DNA from: Candidatus Firestoneibacteriota bacterium
GTDB taxonomy: Bacteria > Oederibacteriota > JAAXVQ01
Length of the DNA stretch: 15,487 bases
Direction: 5' to 3'
Assembly: GCA_013335425.1 (NCBI GenBank)
Contig: JAAXVQ010000013.1
Span: forward strand, 1 to 15,487
How positions within the stretch are numbered: position 1 is the stretch's first letter; each line of letters starts with the position of its first letter. The notes under the pieces were generated by a model. That model saw only the letters and a program-made list of their open reading frames with translations, was not told the DNA's origin and ran no database searches. Of the stretch, positions 1 through 6,813 are shown one piece after another. Both the position numbers and the translations under genes were made by a program.

Positions 1-647
1 ACCTGTTCCCCATCTTGGTACTCAGGACGATGTGACTTAAACAAAGACACCCGCCCCGAATTCCGGATCTGCCCGAAGGCCTTATGCACCACGGAACGCA
101 TGTCGTCTTTATGGTACTCATTGGGACCGAAAACATTAAAAAATTTCAAGCCGACCAGGCCGGCGGCGTAGCCGTTCTTGATGGCCCACACATCCAAGAG
201 CTGCTTGGAATAACCGTACATGTTCATGGGCTTGCAGCGCAAACTGGCTTCGTCGGCGTCCGAGTAGCCGTCCGCCCCTTCGCCGTAAGTGGCCCCGGAA
301 CTCGCGTAGATAAAGCGCGCTTCTTTTTTCAAACACCATTCGGCCAGCGTCTGGGTATAACGGTAGTTGTTTTCCATCAAATAATTCGCATCCCGCTCGG
401 TTGTTGCGCTGCACGCTCCCATGTGCACCACCGCTTCCACGCTGTCGAGGGACGCATCGTTTTGAGAAACGCGCTGTAAAAACTCCTTATGATCCGAGTA
501 CTCCGCAAAGCGGCGGTTGACCAGGTTCTTCCATTTATCGGTGGTGTCCAAAGCGTCCACCACCAGAATATCTTCCCGTCCCAACTGGTTGAGTTTCCAG
601 ATAAACGCACTGCCGATAAATCCGGCCCCGCCGGTAACGACGATCAT
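1..647 (-). CDS. hldD: ADP-L-glycero-D-manno-heptose 6-epimerase, 3' end outside window
   Basis: This gene makes the heptose precursor of the lipopolysaccharide inner core by epimerising ADP-D-glycero- to ADP-L-glycero-D-manno-heptose in the cytoplasm. I translated 215 residues; the C-terminal part (about a third, compared with E. coli HldD) lies beyond the left edge. The start is ATG at 647, with AAGGAG just upstream. The N-terminal NAD(P)-binding GGAGFIG loop is at residues 6-12. A GACSATTE stretch at 78-85 closely matches the HldD-specific GACSSTTE of E. coli. ASSGATYG at 115-122 and the YxxxK pair Y144/K148 form the SDR active site, and K180 aligns with the proposed second base of E. coli HldD (K178). 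These signatures favour HldD over GalE or other extended SDR epimerases. It follows cheB by 31 bases on the same strand, so it is probably co-transcribed with the chemotaxis genes although the function is unrelated. Confidence 0.9.
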   Translation of the reverse strand, partial: MIVVTGGAGFIGSAFIWKLNQLGREDILVVDALDTTDKWKNLVNRRFAEYSDHKEFLQRVSQNDASLDSVEAVVHMGACSATTERDANYLMENNYRYTQTLAEWCLKKEARFIYASSGATYGEGADGYSDADEASLRCKPMNMYGYSKQLLDVWAIKNGYAAGLVGLKFFNVFGPNEYHKDDMRSVVHKAFGQIRNSGRVSLFKSHRPEYQDGEQ

Positions 648-678
648 GGTGTGGCTCCTTTAATTTTCAAACTGTGGG

Positions 679-1758
679 TCAAAACGAATGCAGGTTGGCT
701 TTGCTCAGACGCACGCGCCGGACGATTTCTTCCGCGATGTCGGGCAGGGGCAGGATTACATCGGCTGCACCCGCATCGATGGCCGATTTGGGCATGCCGA
801 ACACCACCGAGGTGGGTTCATCCTGGACCACCACTTGCCCGCCCGCAAGCTTGACGGCTTTGGCCCCGGCAGCACCGTCGTGTCCCATGCCGGTAAGGAC
901 CACACCCAAACAATTGGCGCCATAGACCTTGGCCGCGGTTTCCAGGGTCACGTCCGCCGAAGGGCGTACGCTGTGGCGGGGCGGTTCCTGGTTCAAGCGG
1001 ATGAACTCCCGATTGCCTTCCCGGAACACCGCCATATGATAATTTCCCGGAGCAATATAAACCCGTCCGACTTTGACTTCCTCGCCTTCCTCGGCTTCTT
1101 TGACATTGAGCGCGCAGGCGACATCCATGCGGTCGGCCAAGGACTTGGTAAATCCTTGCGACATGTGCTGCACCACCAAAACCGGGGCCGGCAAATCCGC
1201 CGGTAATCTGGGGATGATTTCATACAATGCCCGCGGTCCGCCGGTGGAGGTGGCGATCACCACGGCCTGACGCTCGCTGGGCGCAGCCAGCGGCAGCGTG
1301 GGCCCCTTGACCAAACGTTCGATGTCCACAAAGGACAGACGGCGGACGTCGACTTGCGAAGCGGTACGGACTTTGGCGATGAGCTCCTGCTCCACTTTGT
1401 CCAGGTCCAGACTAATCGGGCCCGAAGGCTTGCAGACAAAATCCACGGCCCCGTACTCCAGCGCCTTCATGGTGGTCACGCCCCCGCTCTCGGTATAGGC
1501 CGAGAGCATGACCACGGGCGTGGGACATTCGCTCATGATGTAACCCAGGGTTTGCAGGCCTTCCAGGCGGGGCATTTCTATGTCCAGGGTGATAACGTCG
1601 GGTTGGTAATCGGTGACTTTTTTAATGGCGTCCAGGCCGTCGCGCGCGGTGGCGACGACCTCCATGTCTTTGGACGAATTTAAGATGTTGCGGATGGCCT
1701 TGCGCATAAAGGCCGAATCATCCACCACCAAAACGCGAATCTTCCGCAAGGCATCCAT
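679..1758 (-). CDS. cheB: CheB, chemotaxis protein-glutamate methylesterase/glutamine deamidase
   Basis: CheB removes methyl groups from receptor glutamates when phosphorylated by CheA, which resets receptor activity. The 359-residue protein has the full two-domain layout. The N-terminal receiver (about 5-125) has the acidic pair D13/D14, phospho-acceptor D59 in VITLDIEMP, S86 and K110. The C-terminal methylesterase domain (about 165-355) has the catalytic triad S171 (in IATSTGGP), H198 (in VVQHMS) and D294 (in GMGHDG). Length is normal and no key residue is missing. The start at 1758 lies 21 bases after the cheY1 stop and has no clear Shine-Dalgarno sequence, so translational coupling is likely. 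It forms the opposing pair to CheR, the first gene of the operon. Confidence 0.97.
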   Translation of the reverse strand: MDALRKIRVLVVDDSAFMRKAIRNILNSSKDMEVVATARDGLDAIKKVTDYQPDVITLDIEMPRLEGLQTLGYIMSECPTPVVMLSAYTESGGVTTMKALEYGAVDFVCKPSGPISLDLDKVEQELIAKVRTASQVDVRRLSFVDIERLVKGPTLPLAAPSERQAVVIATSTGGPRALYEIIPRLPADLPAPVLVVQHMSQGFTKSLADRMDVACALNVKEAEEGEEVKVGRVYIAPGNYHMAVFREGNREFIRLNQEPPRHSVRPSADVTLETAAKVYGANCLGVVLTGMGHDGAAGAKAVKLAGGQVVVQDEPTSVVFGMPKSAIDAGAADVILPLPDIAEEIVRRVRLSKANLHSF

Positions 1759-1779
1759 CGTCGGTTAAGGGCCGCGGGG

Positions 1780-2145
1780 CTATTTCGCCAAAGCGCGTTC
1801 AACGGCTTCCAAAACACGCGGCGGTTGAAACGGCTTGATGATGAAATCTTTGGCTCCGGCCGCAATGGCTTCGATCACCATAGCCTGCTGTCCCATGGCG
1901 CTGCACATGAGGATAACCGCATTGGGGTCTACCTTCATGATCTCCTTGACCGCTTCGATGCCGTTGACTTCGGGCATGATGATGTCCATGGTGGTCAGAT
2001 CGGGGCGCAATTTTTGATACAACTCCACGGCTTCGCGCCCGTCTTTGGCCTCCCCTACAATTTCATAATTTTGCTTCGAGAGGATACCCTTGATCATGAC
2101 CCTCATGAAGGCGGCGTCATCGGCAATCAGAATCTTGGCTGGCAT
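1780..2145 (-). CDS. cheY: CheY-type single-domain response regulator (copy 1)
   Basis: This is a 121-residue stand-alone receiver domain that would carry the CheA phosphorylation signal to an output such as the flagellar switch. All receiver residues are visible: D9/D10, phospho-acceptor D54, S82 (at the Ser/Thr switch position) and K104 in FIIKPFQP. There is no output domain. The ATG overlaps the cheW stop by one base (TAATG), and a strong AGGAGGGTGA precedes it inside the end of cheW, so the two genes are translationally coupled. By hand count it is about 57% identical to cheY2 (3817-4188), with D54, S82 and K104 in the same register. It is therefore a paralogue of cheY2, separated from it by cheC, cheD and cheW. 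Confidence 0.95.
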   Translation of the reverse strand: MPAKILIADDAAFMRVMIKGILSKQNYEIVGEAKDGREAVELYQKLRPDLTTMDIIMPEVNGIEAVKEIMKVDPNAVILMCSAMGQQAMVIEAIAAGAKDFIIKPFQPPRVLEAVERALAK

Positions 2146-2684
2146 TAGTCACCCTCCTGGTTATGGTTCGGCAGAGCTCCCGGAGCACCGGCCGGTCCCG
2201 GTATGGCTCCCAGGGAGGTTGATTCAATCTGGCGTGCTTCCTGGGTCGTCAATATCTTATCGAAATTCAGCAAAATGATGATCCGTCCGGGCAGTTTGCC
2301 CACCCCGGTCAAATACTCGCCGGCAATATCGGCGATCATCGGCGGCGGTGGTTCAATGGCGTCCACCGGCAGGCTGATGACTTCGGTCACCGCGTCTACG
2401 ATCACGCCGATAATTTGTTCCTCAACCTCCACTTCCATAATGCGGTGCTGGGCCACGTTGGTGTTGATGGGCAAATCGAACCGGCGCCGCAAATCCAACA
2501 CGGGTATGACCTTGCCGCGCAGGTTGATCACGCCCTCGATAAAGCGCGGTGCACGGGGCACCCGCGTGATTTCGATCAGGCGCAGAATCTCATGCACTTG
2601 ATGAATGGGCGCGCCGAATTCTTCGTCCGCCAGTTTGAAAATCACAATTTTCATGTCATTTTTAATCTGACGTTCTTCATACAT
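2145..2684 (-). CDS. cheW: CheW, chemotaxis coupling protein
   Basis: CheW is the SH3-like scaffold that joins receptors to the CheA kinase. The 179-residue protein has typical CheW segments: IVIFKLADEEFG near 13-24, GVINLRGKVIPVLDLRRRF at 51-69 including the conserved NLRG arginine (R56), VIVDAVTEV at 94-102, and LPGRIIILLNFDKIL at 131-145. Residues from about 150 to the end form a tail rich in Gly, Ala and Pro that is longer than in most CheW proteins and probably disordered. The start at 2684 is two bases after the cheD stop; GAGGGA inside the cheD end acts as its ribosome binding site. An alternative start at M11 would remove a short leader but lacks a comparable site. No CheA is encoded in the window, so its partner must be elsewhere. 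Confidence 0.95.
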   Translation of the reverse strand: MYEERQIKNDMKIVIFKLADEEFGAPIHQVHEILRLIEITRVPRAPRFIEGVINLRGKVIPVLDLRRRFDLPINTNVAQHRIMEVEVEEQIIGVIVDAVTEVISLPVDAIEPPPPMIADIAGEYLTGVGKLPGRIIILLNFDKILTTQEARQIESTSLGAIPGPAGAPGALPNHNQEGD

Positions 2685-2686
2685 TG

Positions 2687-3184
2687 CTAAATGTCCCTCT
2701 CACCGAACATGGCCGTGCGGACGCGTACTACTCCGGTTTCCGGAAAGAAATCCACCGAACGCCCCGCCGTACCGCCGGTATCTTCCCCCACCAGGGGAAT
2801 GCCGTAACGGACGAGTTCCTCTTTAACGGCGATCACGTTCCTCTGTCCGATGTTCATGTTACCACCAATAGCCTTTCCTGCAAAGGTAAACATGTTGGCC
2901 CCGCCGACCACCTTAGCCTGGAAACGCTCTTTGGGAAAACCCAGCCGGTTGAGTTCCGCCAGCATGGTAATTATGGCCGTGTCCGCAAACTTCGCGGCGC
3001 TGACCTCCTTGCGGTAGCGGACCAGTTTCGAATCGGGCAACATGATGTGCGCCATGGCCGCCAGCTTTTCCTGAGGGTCCCACAGCGCCAACGCCACGCA
3101 CGAACCCAACCCGAAGGTGACCAGACACTCCTGGAGGCGGGCTATTTTCCAATCCGCCATGCCTACTTTGATGTTATCCGGCAT
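2687..3184 (-). CDS. cheD: CheD, chemoreceptor glutamine deamidase
   Basis: CheD converts specific receptor glutamines to glutamates and, in systems with CheC, also binds CheC and raises its phosphatase activity. The 165-residue protein has the CheD catalytic set: T23, C29 in FGLGSCVALALWD and H46 in MAHIMLPDS. These have the same spacing as T21, C27 and H44 of Thermotoga maritima CheD. A second conserved segment, KFADTAI, lies near residues 65-71, and VVGGANMF follows in the middle of the protein. The ATG at 3184 overlaps the 3' end of cheC by 11 bases, with GGAG six bases upstream, so the cheC-cheD pair is coupled, matching the known CheC-CheD protein interaction. Confidence 0.96.
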   Translation of the reverse strand: MPDNIKVGMADWKIARLQECLVTFGLGSCVALALWDPQEKLAAMAHIMLPDSKLVRYRKEVSAAKFADTAIITMLAELNRLGFPKERFQAKVVGGANMFTFAGKAIGGNMNIGQRNVIAVKEELVRYGIPLVGEDTGGTAGRSVDFFPETGVVRVRTAMFGERDI

Positions 3185-3809
3185 CGATCACTCCGGCTGC
3201 TTTTTGTATCGCCTTGACCATGGTGTCCAGGGCATCGGCTTCCGGGATTAAAAAGATGTTCCCCGTCAGCCGGGTTTCGGTCTCGAAAATCTCGGTTTGG
3301 ATCAACAGCGCATAGCGCGCATCTTGAGAAAGCTCGACCAACAGCGTGTTTAAAATCGCCAGCATGGTGTCGATGGCCAGGGCGGGAACCGTGGGAATAA
3401 GCTGCAGGTCCAAGAACTTGGCCAAGGCGTTGAGAAACGAGCCGGTCAAGATGGTGCCCAATTCCTTAAGCGCGGAAATACGCATTTCATTGAGCAGGCT
3501 GGCCGCCCCCACGGGTTGCCCCATGAGCAGGTCGGTCAAGGCCAGCAAGTCCGCGTGCTCAAACGTCACCAAAATCTTGGCCGGCAGATCGCCATAAACC
3601 TTGAGATAGATGCCGGCCACGATGTTTTCGTTGGAATCCACAACCTCGGGGACTTTTTCAATGGGGATGATCATGACCTTGGGCACGGAGGTGCTGATCG
3701 TCCGCCCCACCATTTGGGAAAGCGCCGTGGCCGCGTTACCCGCGCCGATGTTGCCTAGCTCCTGAAACGCGTCTTTATAAAATGCATTGATTTCGCTGGG
3801 ATCATTCAT
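3174..3809 (-). CDS. cheC: CheC, CheY-P phosphatase
   Basis: CheC dephosphorylates CheY-P and partners with CheD. I place the start at 3809 (211 residues) because this ATG follows GAGAGGGG at normal spacing and lies just after the cheY2 stop; an upstream in-frame ATG at 3854 would run into cheY2 and add 15 non-homologous residues. The family carries two phosphatase motifs of the form [DS]xxxExxN-x22-P. The first is intact: D13, E17, N20 and P43. The second has S112, E116 and P142 but T119 (codon ACC) where Asn is expected, so one of the two active sites may be weak or dead. Length matches B. subtilis CheC (about 209 residues). It overlaps cheD downstream by 11 bases. Confidence 0.94.
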   Translation of the reverse strand: MNDPSEINAFYKDAFQELGNIGAGNAATALSQMVGRTISTSVPKVMIIPIEKVPEVVDSNENIVAGIYLKVYGDLPAKILVTFEHADLLALTDLLMGQPVGAASLLNEMRISALKELGTILTGSFLNALAKFLDLQLIPTVPALAIDTMLAILNTLLVELSQDARYALLIQTEIFETETRLTGNIFLIPEADALDTMVKAIQKAAGVIDAG

Positions 3810-3816
3810 GCGCGCT

Positions 3817-4188
3817 TTACCCCTCTCCCGCTTCCAACTTCTGCACGGCTTCAATCACCGAGGTCGGTTGGAAGGGTTTGATGATAAAATCGCACGCTCC
3901 GGCCTGCATGGCTTCCACCACCAGAGCCTGTTGCCCCATGGCGCTGCAAATAACGACCTTGGCCTGAGGGTCGATCTCCATGATGCGCTTTACCGCTTCA
4001 ATACCGCCCATCTCGGGCATGATCAGGTCGATGAGCATGATATCGGGCTTGGACTGCTGGTAGGCCTCAATGGCCTTGAGCCCGTTCTCCGCCTCGGCCA
4101 CAATAGTATGTCCATGGCTGGTTAAAATATTGCGCAACATCATGCGCATAAACGAGGCATCGTCAACAATCAGGATTCTGGACGGCAC
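3817..4188 (-). CDS. cheY: CheY-type single-domain response regulator (copy 2)
   Basis: This is a 123-residue stand-alone receiver domain with D9/D10, phospho-acceptor D54, S82 and K104 in FIIKPFQP, and no output domain. I chose the GTG at 4188 because GGGGAGGAG sits seven bases upstream; an in-frame TTG at 4206 falls in front of that ribosome binding site and would be untranslated. It shares the CSAMGQQA and DFIIKPFQP segments with cheY1 (1780-2145) and is about 57% identical to it by hand count. Its position directly before cheC suggests that CheC may act mainly on this copy, but that is inference. Two GC-rich hairpins lie in the gap between the PII-like gene and this start. Confidence 0.94.
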   Translation of the reverse strand: MPSRILIVDDASFMRMMLRNILTSHGHTIVAEAENGLKAIEAYQQSKPDIMLIDLIMPEMGGIEAVKRIMEIDPQAKVVICSAMGQQALVVEAMQAGACDFIIKPFQPTSVIEAVQKLEAGEG

Positions 4189-4212
4189 AATACAACTCCT
4201 CCCCAAAGTCTA

Positions 4213-4237
4213 AACCCGCCGGGTTGCGGGCACCCGC
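4213..4237 (-). other. Two adjacent GC hairpins between the PII-like gene and cheY2
   Basis: In the only sizeable gap inside the che operon (51 bases), the transcript can form two neighbouring small hairpins. One is a 5-bp stem with a 3-base loop (4213-4225, AACCC/GGGTT). The other is a GCGG/CCGC stem with a 4-base loop (4226-4237). Neither is followed by a real U-tract, so a terminator is unlikely. They could affect mRNA stability or divide the operon into differently expressed parts. The structure is seen in the sequence; the role is a guess. Confidence 0.35.
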
Positions 4238-4239
4238 GG

Positions 4240-4578
4240 TCAAATCGCCGAATCGCCGCGTTCTCCGGTCCGCAAACGCACCGCCTCGTCGACCGGCAAC
4301 ACAAAAACTTTCCCGTCCCCGAGCCGGCCCGTCCTGCCCAAAGCGGCTAAACTATTCAAAACATCCCCGACCTTATCATCGGATAAAACCATTTCTAACA
4401 TAAACTGAGGTAAGAATTCAACCACGTAATTTCGGCTGATCTTTTGTTCCAGCTGCGAACGGTGCACACCGCACCCCTGGACCTCATAAATCGTCATGCC
4501 CATGACCCCTTGGCGCAGGAGCGCCTCCTTCACAATTTCCAGTTTGGGGCCGGGCAAAATGCATTTGATCAGTTTCAT
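4240..4578 (-). CDS. PII-like (GlnB family) signalling protein with altered 2-oxoglutarate site
   Basis: PII proteins are trimeric sensors that bind ATP/ADP and 2-oxoglutarate and control partners through a flexible T-loop. This 112-residue protein aligns without gaps to E. coli GlnB (also 112 residues). Conserved are GMT at 27-29, the T-loop tyrosine Y51, FLP at 55-57, the nucleotide-binding LGDGK at 86-90, R101 and R103, and the family C-terminus RTGE...AI. Altered are the residues that hold 2-oxoglutarate in canonical PII: Q39 is H39 and K58 is Q58, and K9 is P9. Most of the T-loop (38-50) is unlike GlnB. It therefore probably binds adenine nucleotides but not 2-oxoglutarate in the normal way. 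It lies 10 bases after the 20-repeat TPR gene, with no amtB, glnA or nif gene nearby, so a role in chemotaxis signalling is suggested by context. The gene symbols glnB/glnK are withheld for this reason. Confidence 0.88.
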   Translation of the reverse strand: MKLIKCILPGPKLEIVKEALLRQGVMGMTIYEVQGCGVHRSQLEQKISRNYVVEFLPQFMLEMVLSDDKVGDVLNSLAALGRTGRLGDGKVFVLPVDEAVRLRTGERGDSAI

Positions 4579-4588
4579 GGCAATCCCT

Positions 4589-6802
4589 TCAGCGGATGCT
4601 GCGGATATTTTTAGCTCCGGGCGAATAGCGGAAACGGTCGAGCCAGTCCTGCGCCAAGCGCAGGTTGTCCGAAGCGGTCATGGCCGCCTCGGTGTTGGGC
4701 GCCAGCTTGATAAACTTGTCCCAAGCGGCAATGGCCTCGTCCCACCAGTTGCGCTTAAAATAGATCTGACCCAGGCGGTCATGGACTTCGATATGCTTGG
4801 GGTTGAGTTCCAAAGTCCGGCAGTATTCAACCTCCGCCTCTTCCCACCACTCCTTGCGCAAATACACTTCCCCCAGGTAATAATGCGCATCCGGGTATTC
4901 CGGGTTAAGGGAAACCGCCCGGAGCAAGTGCTCGAGCGCTTCCTCGGTCCGGTCCATTTTCTTGTAAATCAGCCCCAGGTTGGTGCAGGCCTCCACGTAG
5001 CCCGGATTGATCTTCAACGACTTGCGGTATTCGGCAACGGCCTCTTCAAAGCGGTCGGTATTGCGGTAGACGTTGGCCAGATCATAGTGCGCCGCCGCAT
5101 TGTGCGGATTGGCACGGATATCGGCTTGGAGCTTCTCAATAGCTTCGTTGAAAATATCTTTTTTCTTGGCTGCCGCCGCCAAATTCTTCCGCGCAGTCTC
5201 ATAGCCGGGATCAATTTCCAGCGCGTGGTTGAATTCTTCAATGGCCCGGTTGTAAATCCCTTTTTGGTAATAGATCACACCCAAATTGTTGTATGCCTTG
5301 GCGTATTGCGGATTTAACGACAACGCCTGGCGGTACTCCTCCTGGGCGTCGTCGAAGTTGCCGATGCTTTTGTAGGCCATCCCTAAAGAATTGTGGGCAA
5401 TGGCGTTGTCGGGGTCCATGGCCAGGGCTTTTTGATATTCAATAATGGCCTCATCAAAACGCCCTTTCTCCGCCAGAGCCAATCCCAGATAAATAAACGC
5501 CTCGGCATCTTGGGCATAGGCCGGCGAAAGGTCCACCGCCCGCCGGAATTCCTTGACCGCGCCGTCGTAGTTGTTGTGCCGGTAATAGTAGATGCCCAAC
5601 TGATAGTGCGCATCCGCGTAGTGCGGGTTTTTCTGGATGGCCTGTTCGATCTCCTTGATGGCCTCGGCCACCTTGCCCTGCTTGTAATAAACGATGCCCA
5701 GTTCGTAATGTCCGCGGATGTTTTCGTTGTCGTACTCCAGCACTTTGCGCAGCTGCTCTTCGGCTTCCGGGAAAAGGCCCTGATGCCGGAAGATAATGCC
5801 CGCGTTGATGTAGGCATCGGAATAACGCGGGTTGATCTGCAGGGCGTGCTTGAACTCATCCAAGGATTGGGTCAAAAGCTTCATTTCGAAATAAACTTCG
5901 CCCAAACTGTTGTAGAGTTCTGCGTCCGCCGGAGAAACCACCACCGCCTTGCTGTATTCCTGAGCTGCTTCGTTGAGCAACCCCTTGAGACGGTAGGCCT
6001 TCCCCATTTCCTTGTAGGCTGCGGCCGGGTCCGAATCCTGAGCGGGTGCGGCGGAATCGCCACGGGCCTCGCCGTTTTCATCGGCGCCCTTGTAATATTC
6101 AATGGCCAGATTGGTCGAGGATTGCGCGTACCCGGGGTTGATTTCCACGGCGCGGTTGAACTCGCGTTCAGCCTCCTGGTTCATGCCCTTGTCCCCATAG
6201 GCAAACCCCAGGTTGTAATGCGCCACGGCAAATTCGGAGTTGATCTTGACGGCTTGGGTGAATTCCGCAATGGCCTGATCGTAAAGACCCTTGTTGTAGT
6301 AAACCTCTCCCAGCGTGTTGTGCAAATCGGCAAAATGCGGGGCCTGGTCGATGGCGCGGGTAAGCACCCGCAGGGCATCGTCGAACTTCCCCATACTTTT
6401 GTAGACCATGCCCAAAGCGTTGATGGCAAACAGGTGGGAGGGGGTGTTCTCGATGGCGCGCTGGTACTCCAAAATGGCGTCTTCGTAGCGCCCGGTGTAA
6501 CGGAAGGCGTTTCCCAGGTTGTAGTGGGCGTCCGCATCGCCGGGATACATTTCAATGGCCCGCTGATAGGCGACAATCGCCCGGTCGTAAATGCCGGTGT
6601 TCTTATTGACGGCCTGCAGGTTCTCCATGGCCTGGATCAGGTTGGGATCGATCTCCAGCGCGCGTTTGAACTCCTTGATGCCCTCCACGTACATGCCCTT
6701 GGAGTAATAAAAGACGCCCAGATTGTTGTGAGCCGAGGCGTCGTTTTGATCGATGCCGTATTCAAATTCCCGGATGGCTTGGGACTCTTCCATCTCACTC
6801 AT
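4589..6802 (-). CDS. Long TPR-repeat protein, about 20 repeats
   Basis: This 737-residue protein consists almost entirely of 34-residue tetratricopeptide repeats from residue 22 to about 704, which I count as 20 units of the type LGxxYxxxGxxxxAIxEFxxA. Such solenoids bind other proteins. No signal peptide or membrane segment is visible, so it should be cytoplasmic. Repeat 7 is interrupted at residues 240-259 by an acidic, Ala/Gly-rich linker, dividing the protein into blocks of about 6.5 and 13 repeats. The N-terminus starts with what looks like the second helix of a repeat (residues 8-21). The C-terminal tail of about 33 residues is basic. The start at 6802 follows GGAG at seven bases; an alternative ATG lies at 6793. 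It stands 11 bases after the other TPR gene and 10 before the PII-like gene. The partner and function are not known. Confidence 0.9.
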   Translation of the reverse strand: MSEMEESQAIREFEYGIDQNDASAHNNLGVFYYSKGMYVEGIKEFKRALEIDPNLIQAMENLQAVNKNTGIYDRAIVAYQRAIEMYPGDADAHYNLGNAFRYTGRYEDAILEYQRAIENTPSHLFAINALGMVYKSMGKFDDALRVLTRAIDQAPHFADLHNTLGEVYYNKGLYDQAIAEFTQAVKINSEFAVAHYNLGFAYGDKGMNQEAEREFNRAVEINPGYAQSSTNLAIEYYKGADENGEARGDSAAPAQDSDPAAAYKEMGKAYRLKGLLNEAAQEYSKAVVVSPADAELYNSLGEVYFEMKLLTQSLDEFKHALQINPRYSDAYINAGIIFRHQGLFPEAEEQLRKVLEYDNENIRGHYELGIVYYKQGKVAEAIKEIEQAIQKNPHYADAHYQLGIYYYRHNNYDGAVKEFRRAVDLSPAYAQDAEAFIYLGLALAEKGRFDEAIIEYQKALAMDPDNAIAHNSLGMAYKSIGNFDDAQEEYRQALSLNPQYAKAYNNLGVIYYQKGIYNRAIEEFNHALEIDPGYETARKNLAAAAKKKDIFNEAIEKLQADIRANPHNAAAHYDLANVYRNTDRFEEAVAEYRKSLKINPGYVEACTNLGLIYKKMDRTEEALEHLLRAVSLNPEYPDAHYYLGEVYLRKEWWEEAEVEYCRTLELNPKHIEVHDRLGQIYFKRNWWDEAIAAWDKFIKLAPNTEAAMTASDNLRLAQDWLDRFRYSPGAKNIRSIR

Positions 6803-6813
6803 GCCGCGCTCCG

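Noticed and set aside
84..610. Several short open frames on both strands near the left edge
   Set aside because: They overlap the HldD frame, which I translated from ATG 647 and which has strong family motifs.
4496..5317. Plus-strand open frame of 273 codons
   Set aside because: It is a shadow of the PII-like and TPR genes, with repeated composition mirroring the TPR units and no recognisable family.
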